NCBI GenBank assembly: GCA_020747065.1
Contig: JAGMVK010000004.1
Coordinates: 2,976,001-3,040,000, forward strand
Direction of reading: 5' to 3'
From: Cadophora sp. MPI-SDFR-AT-0126
Lineage: Eukaryota > Ascomycota > Leotiomycetes > Helotiales > Ploettnerulaceae
DNA: 64,000 bases
Position 1 is the first letter of the stretch. Every line of letters starts with the position of its first letter. The position numbers and the translations under genes are program-made. Positions 47,940 to 59,372 of this stretch are shown in pieces. The notes below the pieces were generated by a model. It saw only the letters and a list, made by a program, of their open reading frames with translations, was not told the DNA's origin and searched no databases.

Positions 47940-49345
47940 ATGGTCTCCGAGAAGGCAGCTTCCGTAAAAAGGAAAGCAGATAAAATCGTACTAAATCGTA
48001 AATTCGCACCATTCGTAACGCTCTTGACCGCTATCGTTGCTTTCTCGTTGTCACTCGTAGCACTGCTAGCCGTTGGTAGCAGCGATCTTCAAAAGTACGA
48101 TTTACTCACAGTACGTAGTCGTCCCTACTTCTCCAAACCCACGTTAGCTTACCCACAATACTCAGCTCAATACTTCAACCCTCTTCCAAAATGCTATCAA
48201 AGTCTCGAACACGGACTCTTCAACCCGCCGCTCTGTACCTATCCTCGACGAAGATAGCATTCCGATGCCTCAAATGACTGATCGAGCCATGCTCCCAACA
48301 CCAGTTCAAGCACGCCAACTACCATCCCCCTCAGACATCGAATCATTCTTCAGCTCCATCGGCTCAGGCTTCACTTCAGCTGTGAATCCAGCTACACCTT
48401 CTGCGACTGGGTCCACTGGTTCGGGAAGTACAGGAGGTAGTGGCAGTGGCGGATTTCTACAGGACCTCGAGGGTCTTTTCCAGAGCTTGTTGGGTGCTGC
48501 AACGGGCGCGGCCGGACAAGAGATTGTTGATGTGGTGAATCGTCTTATTGCTGAGGTCTTGGATGCGCTGGGTATCGACGATTACTACAGTCTGTACATG
48601 AGAGAGTACTGCAGCGGAAGCTATACTCCGAACTATTCATCGCCTAATGCCAAGAAGAAAAATGCTAAGTGCACTCCATTTGGTATGTTATCGTGTCTCT
48701 CATACTCACATAACCGACAAGCTACGTACTGACTGACTTTGTCCTGCAGACGAAGCTCTTCCTGACATACCCAAGACGAACTCCACCCTCCAGATCGGCA
48801 CGACTGTAATCGACTTCTCTGCCCTAAACCTGCCCAACAAGCTCTCATCTGCAACTGGCGGCATCGACACAGTCTTCACCGCCATCTTCGCTATCCAAGT
48901 AACCGGGATCGTCGCCTCAGGAATCCTCATCGTCGTCACACCTCTCCACATTTTCTTCTCCTTTTTCCAACGATTCATCTTCCGCCTCGCCATCGCTGCA
49001 CTCGCCAGCATCGCCACCGCATGTTTCGGCGCCACTGCCGGGATCGAGACCGGCATAATGGTTATCATCAATGTACTTGTCAACGGGCTTGGGGAGGGAC
49101 TGGGTATCGAGTCGCAAACAGGTGGAGACTTTCTGGCGTTGTTGTGGGTCAGTTTTGTGTTCATGAGTATCAGTACGACGGTGTGGTTCTTGAAGTGGCA
49201 TAAAGATCGATATGTGAGGAGGCCGAAGGAAGATTATGCAGTTGAGAGGCCGATGGTTAAATCGGCCACATCGACGTATGAATTGGGAGACACGGAACGG
49301 GTGAGTGCGACAATTTCTAGTGATAGTGGGCGGCGGGTTATATGA
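47940..49345 (+). CDS. Sur7/PalI-family plasma-membrane protein
   Basis: Three exons, 47940-48110, 48166-48682 and 48750-49345; 427 aa. One helix near the N-terminus (FVTLLTAIVAFSLSLVALLAV) is followed, directly across the first splice site, by DLLT-LNTSTLFQ, a Sur7-type extracellular start. The long loop has Ser/Gly repeats and a Cys pair (REYCSGSYTPN and AKCTPFD). Then come three helices (FAIQVTGIVASGILIVV, IAALASIATACFGATAG, ALLWVSFVFMSISTTVWF) and a basic cytosolic tail. Four-helix proteins of this family organise eisosome/MCC membrane domains or act in pH sensing (PalI). The assignment is to family, not to a specific member; the extracellular loop is longer than in yeast Sur7. Confidence 0.8.
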
Positions 49346-49748
49346 GGCGTCCATATTCTGCTGGATGGACTTGGAGTAATTGGTCTTATTATCGCACGGA
49401 GTATCTGGTTAATGAATGAATGAATTTTAGCTTCTGGAGAGTATCGTGCCTGTTTTGGTTTCTCCTTTAGATACAAAATCCGAAGCCCAGAAAATGCAGT
49501 CGTAGTATCAAGCGGGACAAGAATATGCAGAGGTAATAACAAATTATCGGAATGGAACAGTCGAAGTGGTTCTGTTATTGCAACAAAAAGTGGCATAGGC
49601 TCAATTACAAGGAGCCTTGTTTTGTGTGCCAAGCTTTAGGCGATTCATCAGGACCTGGACGAGACTGAATAAAATTCGAGAAAATTCAATATGTACATCA
49701 ACCATTTTTCATATACTGGTCCTCAGGAGAGACCATCGTGCTTGTACC
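49346..49748. other. Convergent intergenic region
   Basis: This is the 3' space between the Sur7-like gene (+) and the alpha-galactosidase (-). Nothing else is seen. Confidence 0.45.
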
Positions 49749-51492
49749 TCATAGAGGAATGCGAATCCGATCAATATCCGGCGCATGGCCTTGCCCCGAT
49801 GCACTTTGAACAGTGATGGTGTTCTGACTGCCGCTCGTGAACCCACTCAAGCGCACCTTATAACTAGGCAGAACATCTCCATACCAATTGTACCCCGTCA
49901 ATGGAAACAAGACTGTCACAGCGGCTCCTCCATTGACACTGATGCTTGCCGTTCTGACGTTAGGGACCGACGATCCAAGATACTGCACCTCGCAATTGAT
50001 GTAATCGAACAACACATCGACGGTTGACTGGGAAGCTTGGACTCCTTTAAATGTGACAGACGCAGTTGATCCTTGAAGTAGATTTCCAACTTTCTGGCCA
50101 CCCGAACATCCAGCGCACGATGCGATAGCTGCGCCATTAGCTAAGGTTGCAGCCTCGGCTTCGAGGGCCTGATACTGTGGTGTCGTTGAAGGGGCAGATT
50201 GAATGGCAGATAATCTGAAGACCATAGAGCCATGAGCTGGCAGTGACTGGCTGACAGACGTCACACTTCCAAGATTTGTTCCTGCCCATAGATCTCTGGC
50301 TGTGGCTGAAGTGATACCCACAGCTGTCAACGGCACTGACAGAGTTCGCGCTGTATTGGAGTGGTCGACAATCAACAGAACTTTGCCACCGTCTGCGAGC
50401 GGGCCAAGGAAGATATCGTAGTTGTTTGAGAAGCGCTGGATCAGCTTGACTGGAAGTCCCAGCGCGTCTTGGTTCACAGCGATCAAGTCCTGGTTTCCGA
50501 GAATCGCTGCTGTTTGAGCTGTCATTCCTGGCACAGGAGTTGAGATCATCAGAGCTGATTTGAAAGTGGCCCAGACAGCGAAATGAGTCTTCTGCTCATT
50601 GACAGTCATACCAGGATTTCCTACTTCAAGTAAATCCATATCGGCGAATCGACCTGGGCCGACGAGATTCAGGAGACTGGCGTGGATCGCTTGGTTGTAG
50701 ATGCGGAGCATGGATGTCCAGCCTTGAGAGATATCGTCCGAGATTCTGAACGAGGTCGACACTGCTGGAGCCCATGCAGTGGGACCTTGGAGAGTGTTTG
50801 TCGAAGTGTTCTGGTATGGAGTCCCCCATTGGCAGATGAGCATGTTGGGAATTCCTACCGCCTTTAGAGCGTTCCACATCTTGGAATAGCGGGAAGGGAA
50901 ATCGGTACGGGCGTCCTTTGGAGCATTTTGGTCGGGGTCCACGAAACAGTTGTCCACCTAAATACGACAGTGGTTAATTTTGAGCGTCGAATGAAACGGA
51001 GAACTAAGTATGGGCTCATGTGCTCACCTTGACATAGGCCGTATTCCAGGCCGCGAACATCGCAGCATCCTGAGCCTCATATCCCAATGATCCTGGCCGA
51101 TGCGGATCATAGCTAGTATCGCAAGAGTAAATACCCTGATCCGTGTACATGCTCCATTTGAATCCCAATCCAATGGCAAATTTACTCAGCGGCGCAATCC
51201 CGTTGGGGAAGACAGCGCTATCGTAGGTGATGGAACCATTCGACAGTCGATTATAACCCTGCCATCCGCAGTCGATCTGGAAGAACTTGTAGCCTTTGCC
51301 GAGAAAGCCTTTGTCTGACATGGATTGGATTGTATTGCGTATCATGGTTTCGTTCGGCGAGCAAGCGACGTCATTGTAGCTGTTGTAGCCCATGATTGGG
51401 GTTTCCTGTCGGCCAGGTGCTGTTTGGGAATTGGCAGCCCCCAGAAGCATGAGGGCCGGTATGGCGACATTATGTTGTGTTGACCAAAACAT
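49749..51492 (-). CDS. Secreted alpha-galactosidase (GH27) with C-terminal carbohydrate-binding-like domain
   Basis: Two exons, 51492-51028 and 50957-49749, with a 70-bp intron just before the nucleophile motif; 557 aa. It has a signal peptide. The GH27 barrel starts at PIMGYNSYNDVAC; the nucleophile is D157 in VKVDNC and the acid/base D230 in RISDDI; other family blocks are QIDCGWQGYNRLSNG and GRFADMDLLEVGN. After the barrel and its beta domain, residues from about 415 (YQALEAEAATLANGA) form a CBM35/CBM6-like beta-sandwich ending with HAPDIDRIRIPL. It releases alpha-linked galactose from galactomannan or raffinose-type sugars outside the cell. A TATA-like cataaaag is at about 51574-51581. 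Confidence 0.95.
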
Positions 51493-52872
51493 GATGTTGA
51501 CTTTCGGTGCGGTTGTTGATGGAACAGCGAAAATAAAAACTCAACAACAAAGGATACTGTTGACCTTGTCTCCTTTTATGAAATTTCGACGAGTGACATT
51601 TTCAAGCTCCGAAGTACCTCCAAGAGCATTATCGATGCGCACCAATGACAATCAACATTGTTTGTCTTCGGTCCTCACATCTTGTACGCACATGATATGG
51701 AAAATTGAAGTACCGTGAGGCTTGACTACGCGCACCAATCGACCTCTGTCGCTTAGAAGTTTAAATATCCATATCCACCATTTCTTGCCTTTTCAAGCTG
51801 CGATCTGCCATTTTAACACGAGTTTTTCGGGCTATTTTGTGGGGTACGCGGGGTATGCGGGGGGATGATCGGATGTTAGACATAGCTTCGGCCAAATGAT
51901 CAGATACAGCCATCGCCGGACTTGCATCGGCTCTGAGAAGCGAAGCATAAGCCGGCCAGTCTTGTTTTGGAAGGTCGATAGAATACACCGATTGAGGCCC
52001 TTTGCGGTGTCCAGTCTGAAGTCTCTGTGAGCTAAGGTTTTCCACCGTCAATGGAGTTTGGGAGTGTAGTACACGTATCATCGAACGAGACAAGAAGCCG
52101 AATGAATGTAAAGACAAAGAGGACTTGTCTTGGTCACAGCCGATGAGCTAATCCAATGTATGCCAAGGTTCATGCTCTGAGTGCCCGCTCTTGAAGGGGC
52201 GATATTTGATAACATTCATATGTGTCTTAGGGATATTCTAATTAGCAATACGAACCCGCAAGACATTCGGATCGGATTTCTGGTGTTCTCTAGTTGTAAA
52301 TTTGTGTCCCATGCAGTAAAATTCTGTTTCTTGGTAGATCCCGGCGATCTGGAAGTAGTACGAGTCGTCAGTCATCGTTCAAAAAAATCCTTGTGGATAG
52401 TCCCTAATTAAACCATCGCTGCAGCATCTGCCTCCCAATTGATAGAGCATAGACGATTAGAACGCCTCTTACATTACACTTCGGCAAAATCGCGCCTCTT
52501 CTTGCTCACCCTTGAGCTAACGCACTTCAAGCTAGCCTTTCAATGCTTAAAAAGGTTGATATTTACCCGAAACGGGTATCAGCCACGCCAACTGTACCCA
52601 TACCAATATCCTGCAGGCCCAAGAACACTCGATAATCACATGCCTGGGAAACGATGCATCAAACTCAGGAACCAGCGAGAGAATTTGGAGATCCCTTACC
52701 TTCTACGCCCCTGACTAGGTGACTAGCGAGGACGAATCCATGAGATGGTGCCTAAGGTCTGCCTATGTGTTGAAAATCCCACCGTGCCGAAACACATGAT
52801 AGGTACCTTAAATATAAGTATCGTGATGATTGTGCATATATTGATACCTCTTTTTTTTTTCTGAGTCATGCT
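51493..52872. other. Intergenic region
   Basis: About 1.4 kb. A 118-codon minus-strand frame at 51761-52117 (with a run such as DLPKQDWPAYASLLRADA) is the only open frame with protein-like composition, but it starts at a TTG and has no domain match, so I do not call it. A T(10) tract is near 52850. Confidence 0.4.
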
Positions 52873-55025
52873 TCATACTATAGTAATTGTTTGCCTCCGA
52901 GACATTACCCCCGACGTTGCATTCTTCGATTTCAGCCAGCCAATCCTTTTGTACTTTGTACTCTCTAAAGCAACTAAAATAAGACCAACGGCTTTTCGCG
53001 ACTTATTACGCCCTAATATTGCATATAGAAGGCTGTCTGTAGCGAGATTCCCAGCCTTTTCGTCCATAGATATCTCCCAAAAATCAGCTGCTTGCTGTGA
53101 GGGAGGATGCGTCGCCATTTCAGTCATTGTCTCGATTGTGACATAGCCGTTCTCCAGTCGTCCTAACGGCGCATCGCTTGTAACTGGGGTGACCCGGTAG
53201 TCAACAACTTTCGCAGTGCCTTCAATGCTCGCTCCTAGATCATCTTCCACCTTGACTACATCGAAGGTAACCGGGCCATTAAACGACACCCAAGACCAGC
53301 TCGGCGCCAAGTACTCCCTTGTGTTGATCGAGGTGTTTGATGATGGCTTGATTCTTCCCGCTCGTTTCCAACCCATATGGGAAATCAGGCACTTCTTCCA
53401 TAGACCGGCAATATAGGTATCATTCCAAACAGTTTGCAGCTCTTCAGCAATACCTGCAAGAGCTGGAAGCCTATCTTCCCTGAAGCTTAGGTTTCGACGA
53501 CTATAGTCTTCAACTATGCTTGCCCATAACTCTGCTTGTACTTGTAGCCTCTTCTCTCGCCTCCCTTGCTTTTTATAGATGAATATCCCTACTGGTAATC
53601 GCTTCGATCCAGTTTTGCGTCGGTAGAAAGTGTGTCCTATGGATTGCGTTGATTTTTGTTGACATTGCCATGTCAACTCTGTTCGACCAAAAAGCAGCAT
53701 TCGAGGTGACAATAGCCTTTCCTGCATTGTCCATGCCCGTTGATATAAGGGATCATCTCCATCGGATGACGTGATAGCGGCTGCGATGCGAACTTTCCCT
53801 GGCCCTTTTACGTCACCTGACGTATATCTCTTCGATTTCGAAGCATTTAACACAGGCGAAGGCGGTCGAAAGAATGGGAGTTCACATGATGGGATCAATG
53901 GCCTGGGACCCAGAAATCCCTCTGACGCAGCACCTGCATTTGCCGCCGCTATTGTGACGGTAGCATTTTTGTAAATGCCACCCATTCGAGAGATTTCTCT
54001 GGCCTTATCGTTCGGACAATCCTGTATAATGCAGAGGGCATCTACCCAGAGATACTTGAAGCCCAGTCTCTGGGTTGTAAATATTGCATCTTGAATGGTT
54101 TGAGGCAAACTGGAAGCTGCCAATTGGCCACCCAAGCAGGATTCGATAGACGATGTCGTGAGCGTGACTGACTGGGACCCTCCCCAGCAATAGCTGAGTG
54201 CAGCATAGTCGCCTCTCTCATTGGTACGAGATATGTGCAGCTGAAAATTGTCGCCAAGTTTGTTGTCTCCTACTTTAATAACTCGAGCTGGCAATAATGG
54301 CAGCTTAGATCCCGGACACTTTTTATGCTGGGTTTGGCAGACGTCGACCCAATGTCGAGCGTGACAGAAAGCTGTTTCACTTGACACGTCCGTCATCATT
54401 GGACGTAGTTGAACGAATTGTGATGCAGGAAGACCTGAAGGGAGCTGTCAGTATTGAATCACAGACGCACCTGAAAATAATACTTACTATCAGCGAAAAG
54501 AAAAAAGACTGCTACGAGGTCGCTCAAAGCAGTGCCCGGTTCGAAATATACTTGAAGTTCTCCAAATCTAGGGTGCAGAAAGAGCAATTCTGAATAGAAC
54601 TTGGCTTCTTCCATTCCTTTCCAATCCTCATACCTACGGCCGGCCGTGTAGAATGAATCTCGTAGGTAGAATACGGAGTCATCATCCCATTTCCTTGGTA
54701 TCTTTTTGAGATGGCTAAGGATGAAGGAGCAAGAGGAGCAACCAGCAGTCGCGCTTTGCTTGAGTGCAGGTAGGCTGAGATGCTTGAAGCCTCCTTCTGA
54801 CATCAGACTGCGCAGGCCGGTAATTGAACCTGTCATTACCTTGCATCGTTCGCACCATGGATCGACAGCTGCATCCAGATCACTCGCCTTGCGTTTTTTG
54901 TTGAAATCCTTAGGTGTGTGATTTGTCCGATTGGCTGCAATGCTTTGATCGGCTGCTTCAACGTCCACGGCGCCCATTTGGGATGTTGAATCGGCGGCAT
55001 TTAAGCCGACACCGCTGAACGACAT
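52873..55025 (-). CDS. HET-domain protein
   Basis: Two exons, 55025-54488 and 54434-52873, with a 53-bp intron; 699 aa. The N-terminal exon has a CxxC pair (WCERC) and CSSC, often seen before HET domains in fungi. The HET domain itself begins at about residue 240: YAALSYCWGGSQSVTLT, then FKYLWVDALCIIQD, the motif IYKNATVTIAAA, and RAWTMQERLLSPRMLLFG; the C-terminal block YLAPSWSWVSF is the usual PSWSW element. HET domains trigger heterokaryon incompatibility and regulated cell death in filamentous fungi; many copies are not linked to a known allorecognition locus. Divergently arranged with the next HET gene. Confidence 0.9.
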
Positions 55026-56310
55026 GTTGAATTTACCTTGTGGAAATTAGCACGAAATTTTGTGAGGAAAGAAGCATGAAGTAAGATGGATCGGGAAACT
55101 TAATTTCCTGGTCAAGCGATACTTGTATGCTCAATGTGGGCTTACGCTCAGCCACCGCCAAGAATCACCCCTATCATCCTGCTTTTCTTCTCATCCACTG
55201 CTCTCGGTGAGTGAATAAAGCATCCTTTCTTCTTGCATGACCTGGTATGCTGGATAAAACTCTTTCAATTAGGTCGATTTGAGCCGTTTAATGTTGTGGA
55301 CAGATCTGGACTTAACTACCTCCTACATTTGTCTGAATAAATCCGGCAGGCAGGTTTCCTTGAGCTGTGTGTCTCCCAAACTAGGAGCTATATCTGAATT
55401 CGATACAGGCTTTCTGCCAAGGCACCGAAGTCTGGTAACAGGTCAATAGTAATGATAAGGCAATGATAACAGATAGAATAGCTTTTAAGGCTTAAGAAGA
55501 TGAAAACCACCATTGTCAAAATATCGCAAGATAACGATCTGTAAGTCGAGCCCCTGTAGAGAAATAGCTCAATAACAATAGAAAACTGACTATAACTTTA
55601 TATCTTTGCTGTAGAGATCTAAGAATAGTTAAATATCAAGTCTTTATCGGCACACAGAAAAAGACGCTAGGGCTCATATTATCAAGTTCACTTGGTTTCT
55701 CGATCTAAAGCACGGAAAATCTCTCCCAATAAGGTCATATGACTTGGAATTTTCGCTATGATGAGCAACATAACTTATCTAAAATAAGCGAGCAACGGCT
55801 CCAGGGCAATTTACGGTATTTATAAAATAATGGTAAAAGTGTCACCTGGCCCACATAATACAGTCGCTTAGAGAATCGGCTTCCCCTCCAAAGTAGTAAA
55901 AGATTATGAGCCCCTCCTACCAAAAAGGGCCCGGTGTATCATCCTCCTAGAACGAGCTAGGTAATTACCCCCGCGAAATGGTTTCAGCTTTTAACAGCAA
56001 TTAGTGCCCACCCCACTTTGCCCATGTGGAAAGCGCTAGACCCGAAGCCTGGCAATTGTTCCTGGTTCCGCTGGTGCCTAGCAGCTTTTTTCAAAAGTCA
56101 AGATCCAACCCTTCAAACATTCAAACACCAACAAGGCTGAAAATCTGAAAATAAACGCTTCATCTACATAACCCTACTCGAGCGGTTCCATACTATACAA
56201 AGATTTTGAAAGGCGCTTTGTTAATCTGGCGTCGCAGTTCTGTGAAGATAGCTGAGTAAGTAGCCCGGCGGGAATTTGCACCGAAAATAATTAAATTTGT
56301 CAGCCTTACC
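55026..56310. other. AT-rich intergenic region between two divergent HET genes
   Basis: The segment at about 55430-55860 is visibly TA-rich with no long open frame, unlike the flanking genes, and may be an old mutated transposon relic. No terminal repeats were found by eye. Confidence 0.4.
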
Positions 56311-58499
56311 ATGGCACATACCACTCATACTGTTCCATCTATTGCCGATTTTAAATATCCATATTCGTTACTGCACTGTTGCTCCTATTGCAAGAGAATC
56401 ATCATCGACTCTTCTACACCGGATGCCGTACATCTGTGTAATCAAGCAACATTCGTCAACTCTTTCAAGTTCGAGTACGCGGAAATTGTTCAAGCAAGTA
56501 ATGATGGCTGTACATTTCTATTGCCAGTACTGGAAGCCATCCAAAGTCCAATCCAGTCACAGGACACCTCGGGTCCGCGTTCTGGGCTGCTAGCGGCTGG
56601 TACACTCTTCATCGATATTCATATCAAGTACCAAGAAGCGAAAGGAACATTATCGGAATTTACGAATGTATGCCAGGCAAAGGTTTACTGGCGACAGGCG
56701 AACAGAAATGTATCGCCAGAAAAAGGAAACCCTGTGATTCGATTTGGTTATTACATTATCTCTGCAGAACTTGGTAAGCAACCAATACGCATCAAAACGT
56801 AAAACAAGTCAGCATAGGTTAGCAAAGCTAATTAGACTTAGATGATAGAGCCGCCACTTATATTAGTCAACGACCCCAATATCCATGGATAAACACTATA
56901 TCAACCTTCACGGCTATCAAGGAATGGCTTCATATTTGCATCACTCGCGCCAAATGTCTTCAAGTTCCAGACCTCAAAGATTCCACTAGACTCAGCCGCG
57001 GACCATCTAGAATGATCCTGGTAGGCAGAAGTGACTTGCAAACTGTCAGAATCGTCAGCCCGAAGAATAGAGCCAAGTATATCACCCTATCATATTGCTG
57101 GGGAGGAGACAGCTCTATGAGATTGACTCGGGCTGACCTGAACACTTGGCAGCAAGCTATTATGATAAGTCAACTTCCAAAGACACTGCAAGATGCTATC
57201 ATATCTACACGTCTCCTTGGGTTCGAGTATCTCTGGGTAGATCGACTTTGTATTGTTCAAGATGACCCGGAAGATATTCATCAAGAAATTGCGGCCATGC
57301 CCGAGGTTTACCGGAATGCTGCGCTCACCCTCTCGGCATCATCAGCACAAAGTAGCGATGAAGGATTCCTGCACACATCCCCAGCCACTTACCAAAGACT
57401 GAACCAAAGTCTAGTCATGTTGCCTTACCGTTGCCTAGATATGAGATATGGCCGTGCAATATTGACTAGACTAACGCACCAGGATAATCCATTGGACACA
57501 AAATCACCAGTGGATCGTCGAGCATGGACAATGCAGGAACAAATGCTTTCCGCACGCCTCATCCAGTTTGAATCAAACGGAATCCACTGGATTTGCAAAT
57601 GTTCTTCCGTCAGACATTGGCATGATGGCATAGAAGTAAGAACAGAAGCCAAAGAACAAGGCAAGTTTTATCAGCCGAAAGACCTAGATTTTGACTGGGC
57701 ATGGGCGTATATCGTAGTCAACTATACCCAGAGAGCACTCAGCGTCCAAACAGACAAGTTGATAGCTCTGGCAGCAGTTGCACAAGATATTTCGATACGT
57801 GTTGATAAGCCAACCCAATATCTAGCCGGTATTTGGCAGCATCAGCTGCCCAATAACTTGATGTGGTGTGTTGACGGCAAGAATAACGGGGTACGGCCAT
57901 CGTCTTATCGGGCTCCATCATGGTCGTGGGCAGCCGTTGACGGCGAAATCAATCCTGATTATTTTGGATGGGACACATCTTACGCAATTCATCTTACTAT
58001 CAGAGACTGTGTTGTAACTCCGGTGTCGCCAATGTTACCATACGGATCAGTAGCTTCTGGCTATATCACAGTACTTGGCCGGTTAAGGAGGATGAAACTG
58101 AACTTGGAAACAAAATATCTGCAATCATCAATGGAGAATGATAGAAAGCTTGCTCGAAGCATACTTGATGCTGCTAATGACACCATTCCTCGAGATCCTA
58201 CAGGTGGATGGCTACTAGTCTTTTGTTTGGAAGTGGGATGCAAATTTAGCGAGGAGGAGGACGATGAGGAACCCCAGCCATGTGCCTTTGGCTTGATACT
58301 TACCCCAGCTTCGGACCATGCTTCTAGTGGCCATTTTGACGAAGAAGCAGAAACTCCATTCCCAAGAGAATCGGTTTTCCGAAGGGTAGGCATATTTGAC
58401 AGTGAGAACCTAGGAACGGCCAAGACAATTTCTTTTGGAGATTGCCCAGTTAACGTCCATCCCTGCGTAGCGGAAAACCCCACGTGGCGGAAAAAATGA
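56311..58499 (+). CDS. HET-domain protein with repeat-derived C-terminus
   Basis: Two exons, 56311-56773 and 56842-58499, with a 68-bp intron; 706 aa. An N-terminal exon with CSYC is followed by the HET domain: YITLSYCWGGDSSMRLT, FEYLWVDRLCIVQDD, VYRNAALTLSASSAQ, and RRAWTMQEQMLSARLIQFE, then YRAPSWSWAAVDG. Domain order and length parallel the minus-strand HET gene next to it. The last codons (about NVHPCVAENPTWRKK) lie inside the left copy of the inverted repeat that flanks the NLR gene, so the original 3' end has probably been replaced. Function as an incompatibility or cell-death effector is inferred from the family. Confidence 0.9.
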
Positions 58500-58845
58500 T
58501 AGGTACTTTGACTTCAAGCATCTTCAAATCCGTGCACACCTTAATATCTCTTAGATTTTCTTATAAGTTATGTTCCGTGGCCACTCTTGGACACCCTGAA
58601 CCCTTGCTACTAGAAAATCACGTTCTTATCGTCGCCCTCACGCCTGATTTGCAAAGAGTCTCCTTTCATAGCGTAACAGACTTCCTCCACCACACCTCCA
58701 CCACCGAGCTCATACTATCCCTAATACTTGTAAAGAAGTCTTATCCGAGCTCTAAAGCCTCGCCACCTTACAGGAAATCGTTATCAGCCTTATGGCTACT
58801 ATGGCGTACAAATTTATGCAAGATCGCCACACAGGACAGTACCTC
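58451..58845 (+). repeat. Left arm of a long inverted repeat flanking the NLR gene
   Basis: This segment, read on the plus strand, matches 63362-63753 read on the minus strand, at about 85 percent in the stretches I aligned by eye. Shared landmarks are taacgtccatccctgcgt, cggaaaaccccacgtg, ggtactttgacttcaa, gtgcacaccttaatatctc, cgcctgatttgca and agtcttatccgagct. The outer end is sharp on both copies; the inner end fades near gatcgccac. It overlaps the last 16 codons of the upstream HET gene. Most differences are transitions. Confidence 0.9.
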
Positions 58846-59372
58846 GGATCAAGCGACTGACGATTCTAGCTTAGTGTGAAACGACCCACTCTCCCCGCAT
58901 CTGGTGACGCAATTCAGCCCTGGACTGAAAATAAATCAGCCTAAGGTATAAGGTTAGTCAGGCCAGCCGGGCCGAACATGTCAGAAGCGGAAGCTCGGAC
59001 ACCAAATAGCTGACCGAATGGTGTCCTAGATTTCTGTTATCCACTTTCCTGTTCCGTCAGCTTTCCCCTTCCCATGGCCTGGCGACAAGAACAGATCAAG
59101 CCTCGTTCGAGCCTGACTTCGAGTAACCATGCCTCATGACTTCCAGAAATCCTGCGTAAACCGGAGCGATTGGCAGGTCTTGCGCGCTTATAGTGATGCA
59201 CGTCAATGGCATTGCCGCTCAGCTGCCGCTCAGCTGCCGCTCAGCTGAGTGCGCCAGCCTGAACCTTACGTCCTCTTCCTAATCTTCACCTCACTTCGCA
59301 TCTATATTATTTCGACGGCTTAACGACTGCCCTAAACCCCTCCCTCTTGCGACCCTCGAACCTACTCGAATA
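58846..59372. other. NLR promoter region with short tandem repeat
   Basis: Three perfect tandem copies of the 11-mer tgccgctcagc occupy 59213-59245. A TA-rich ctatattattt lies at about 59301-59311. No further gene. Confidence 0.5.

Noticed and set aside
51761..52117. 118-codon minus-strand frame between alpha-galactosidase and HET gene
   Set aside because: It begins at a TTG, the first ATG is internal, and no homology or intron supports it.
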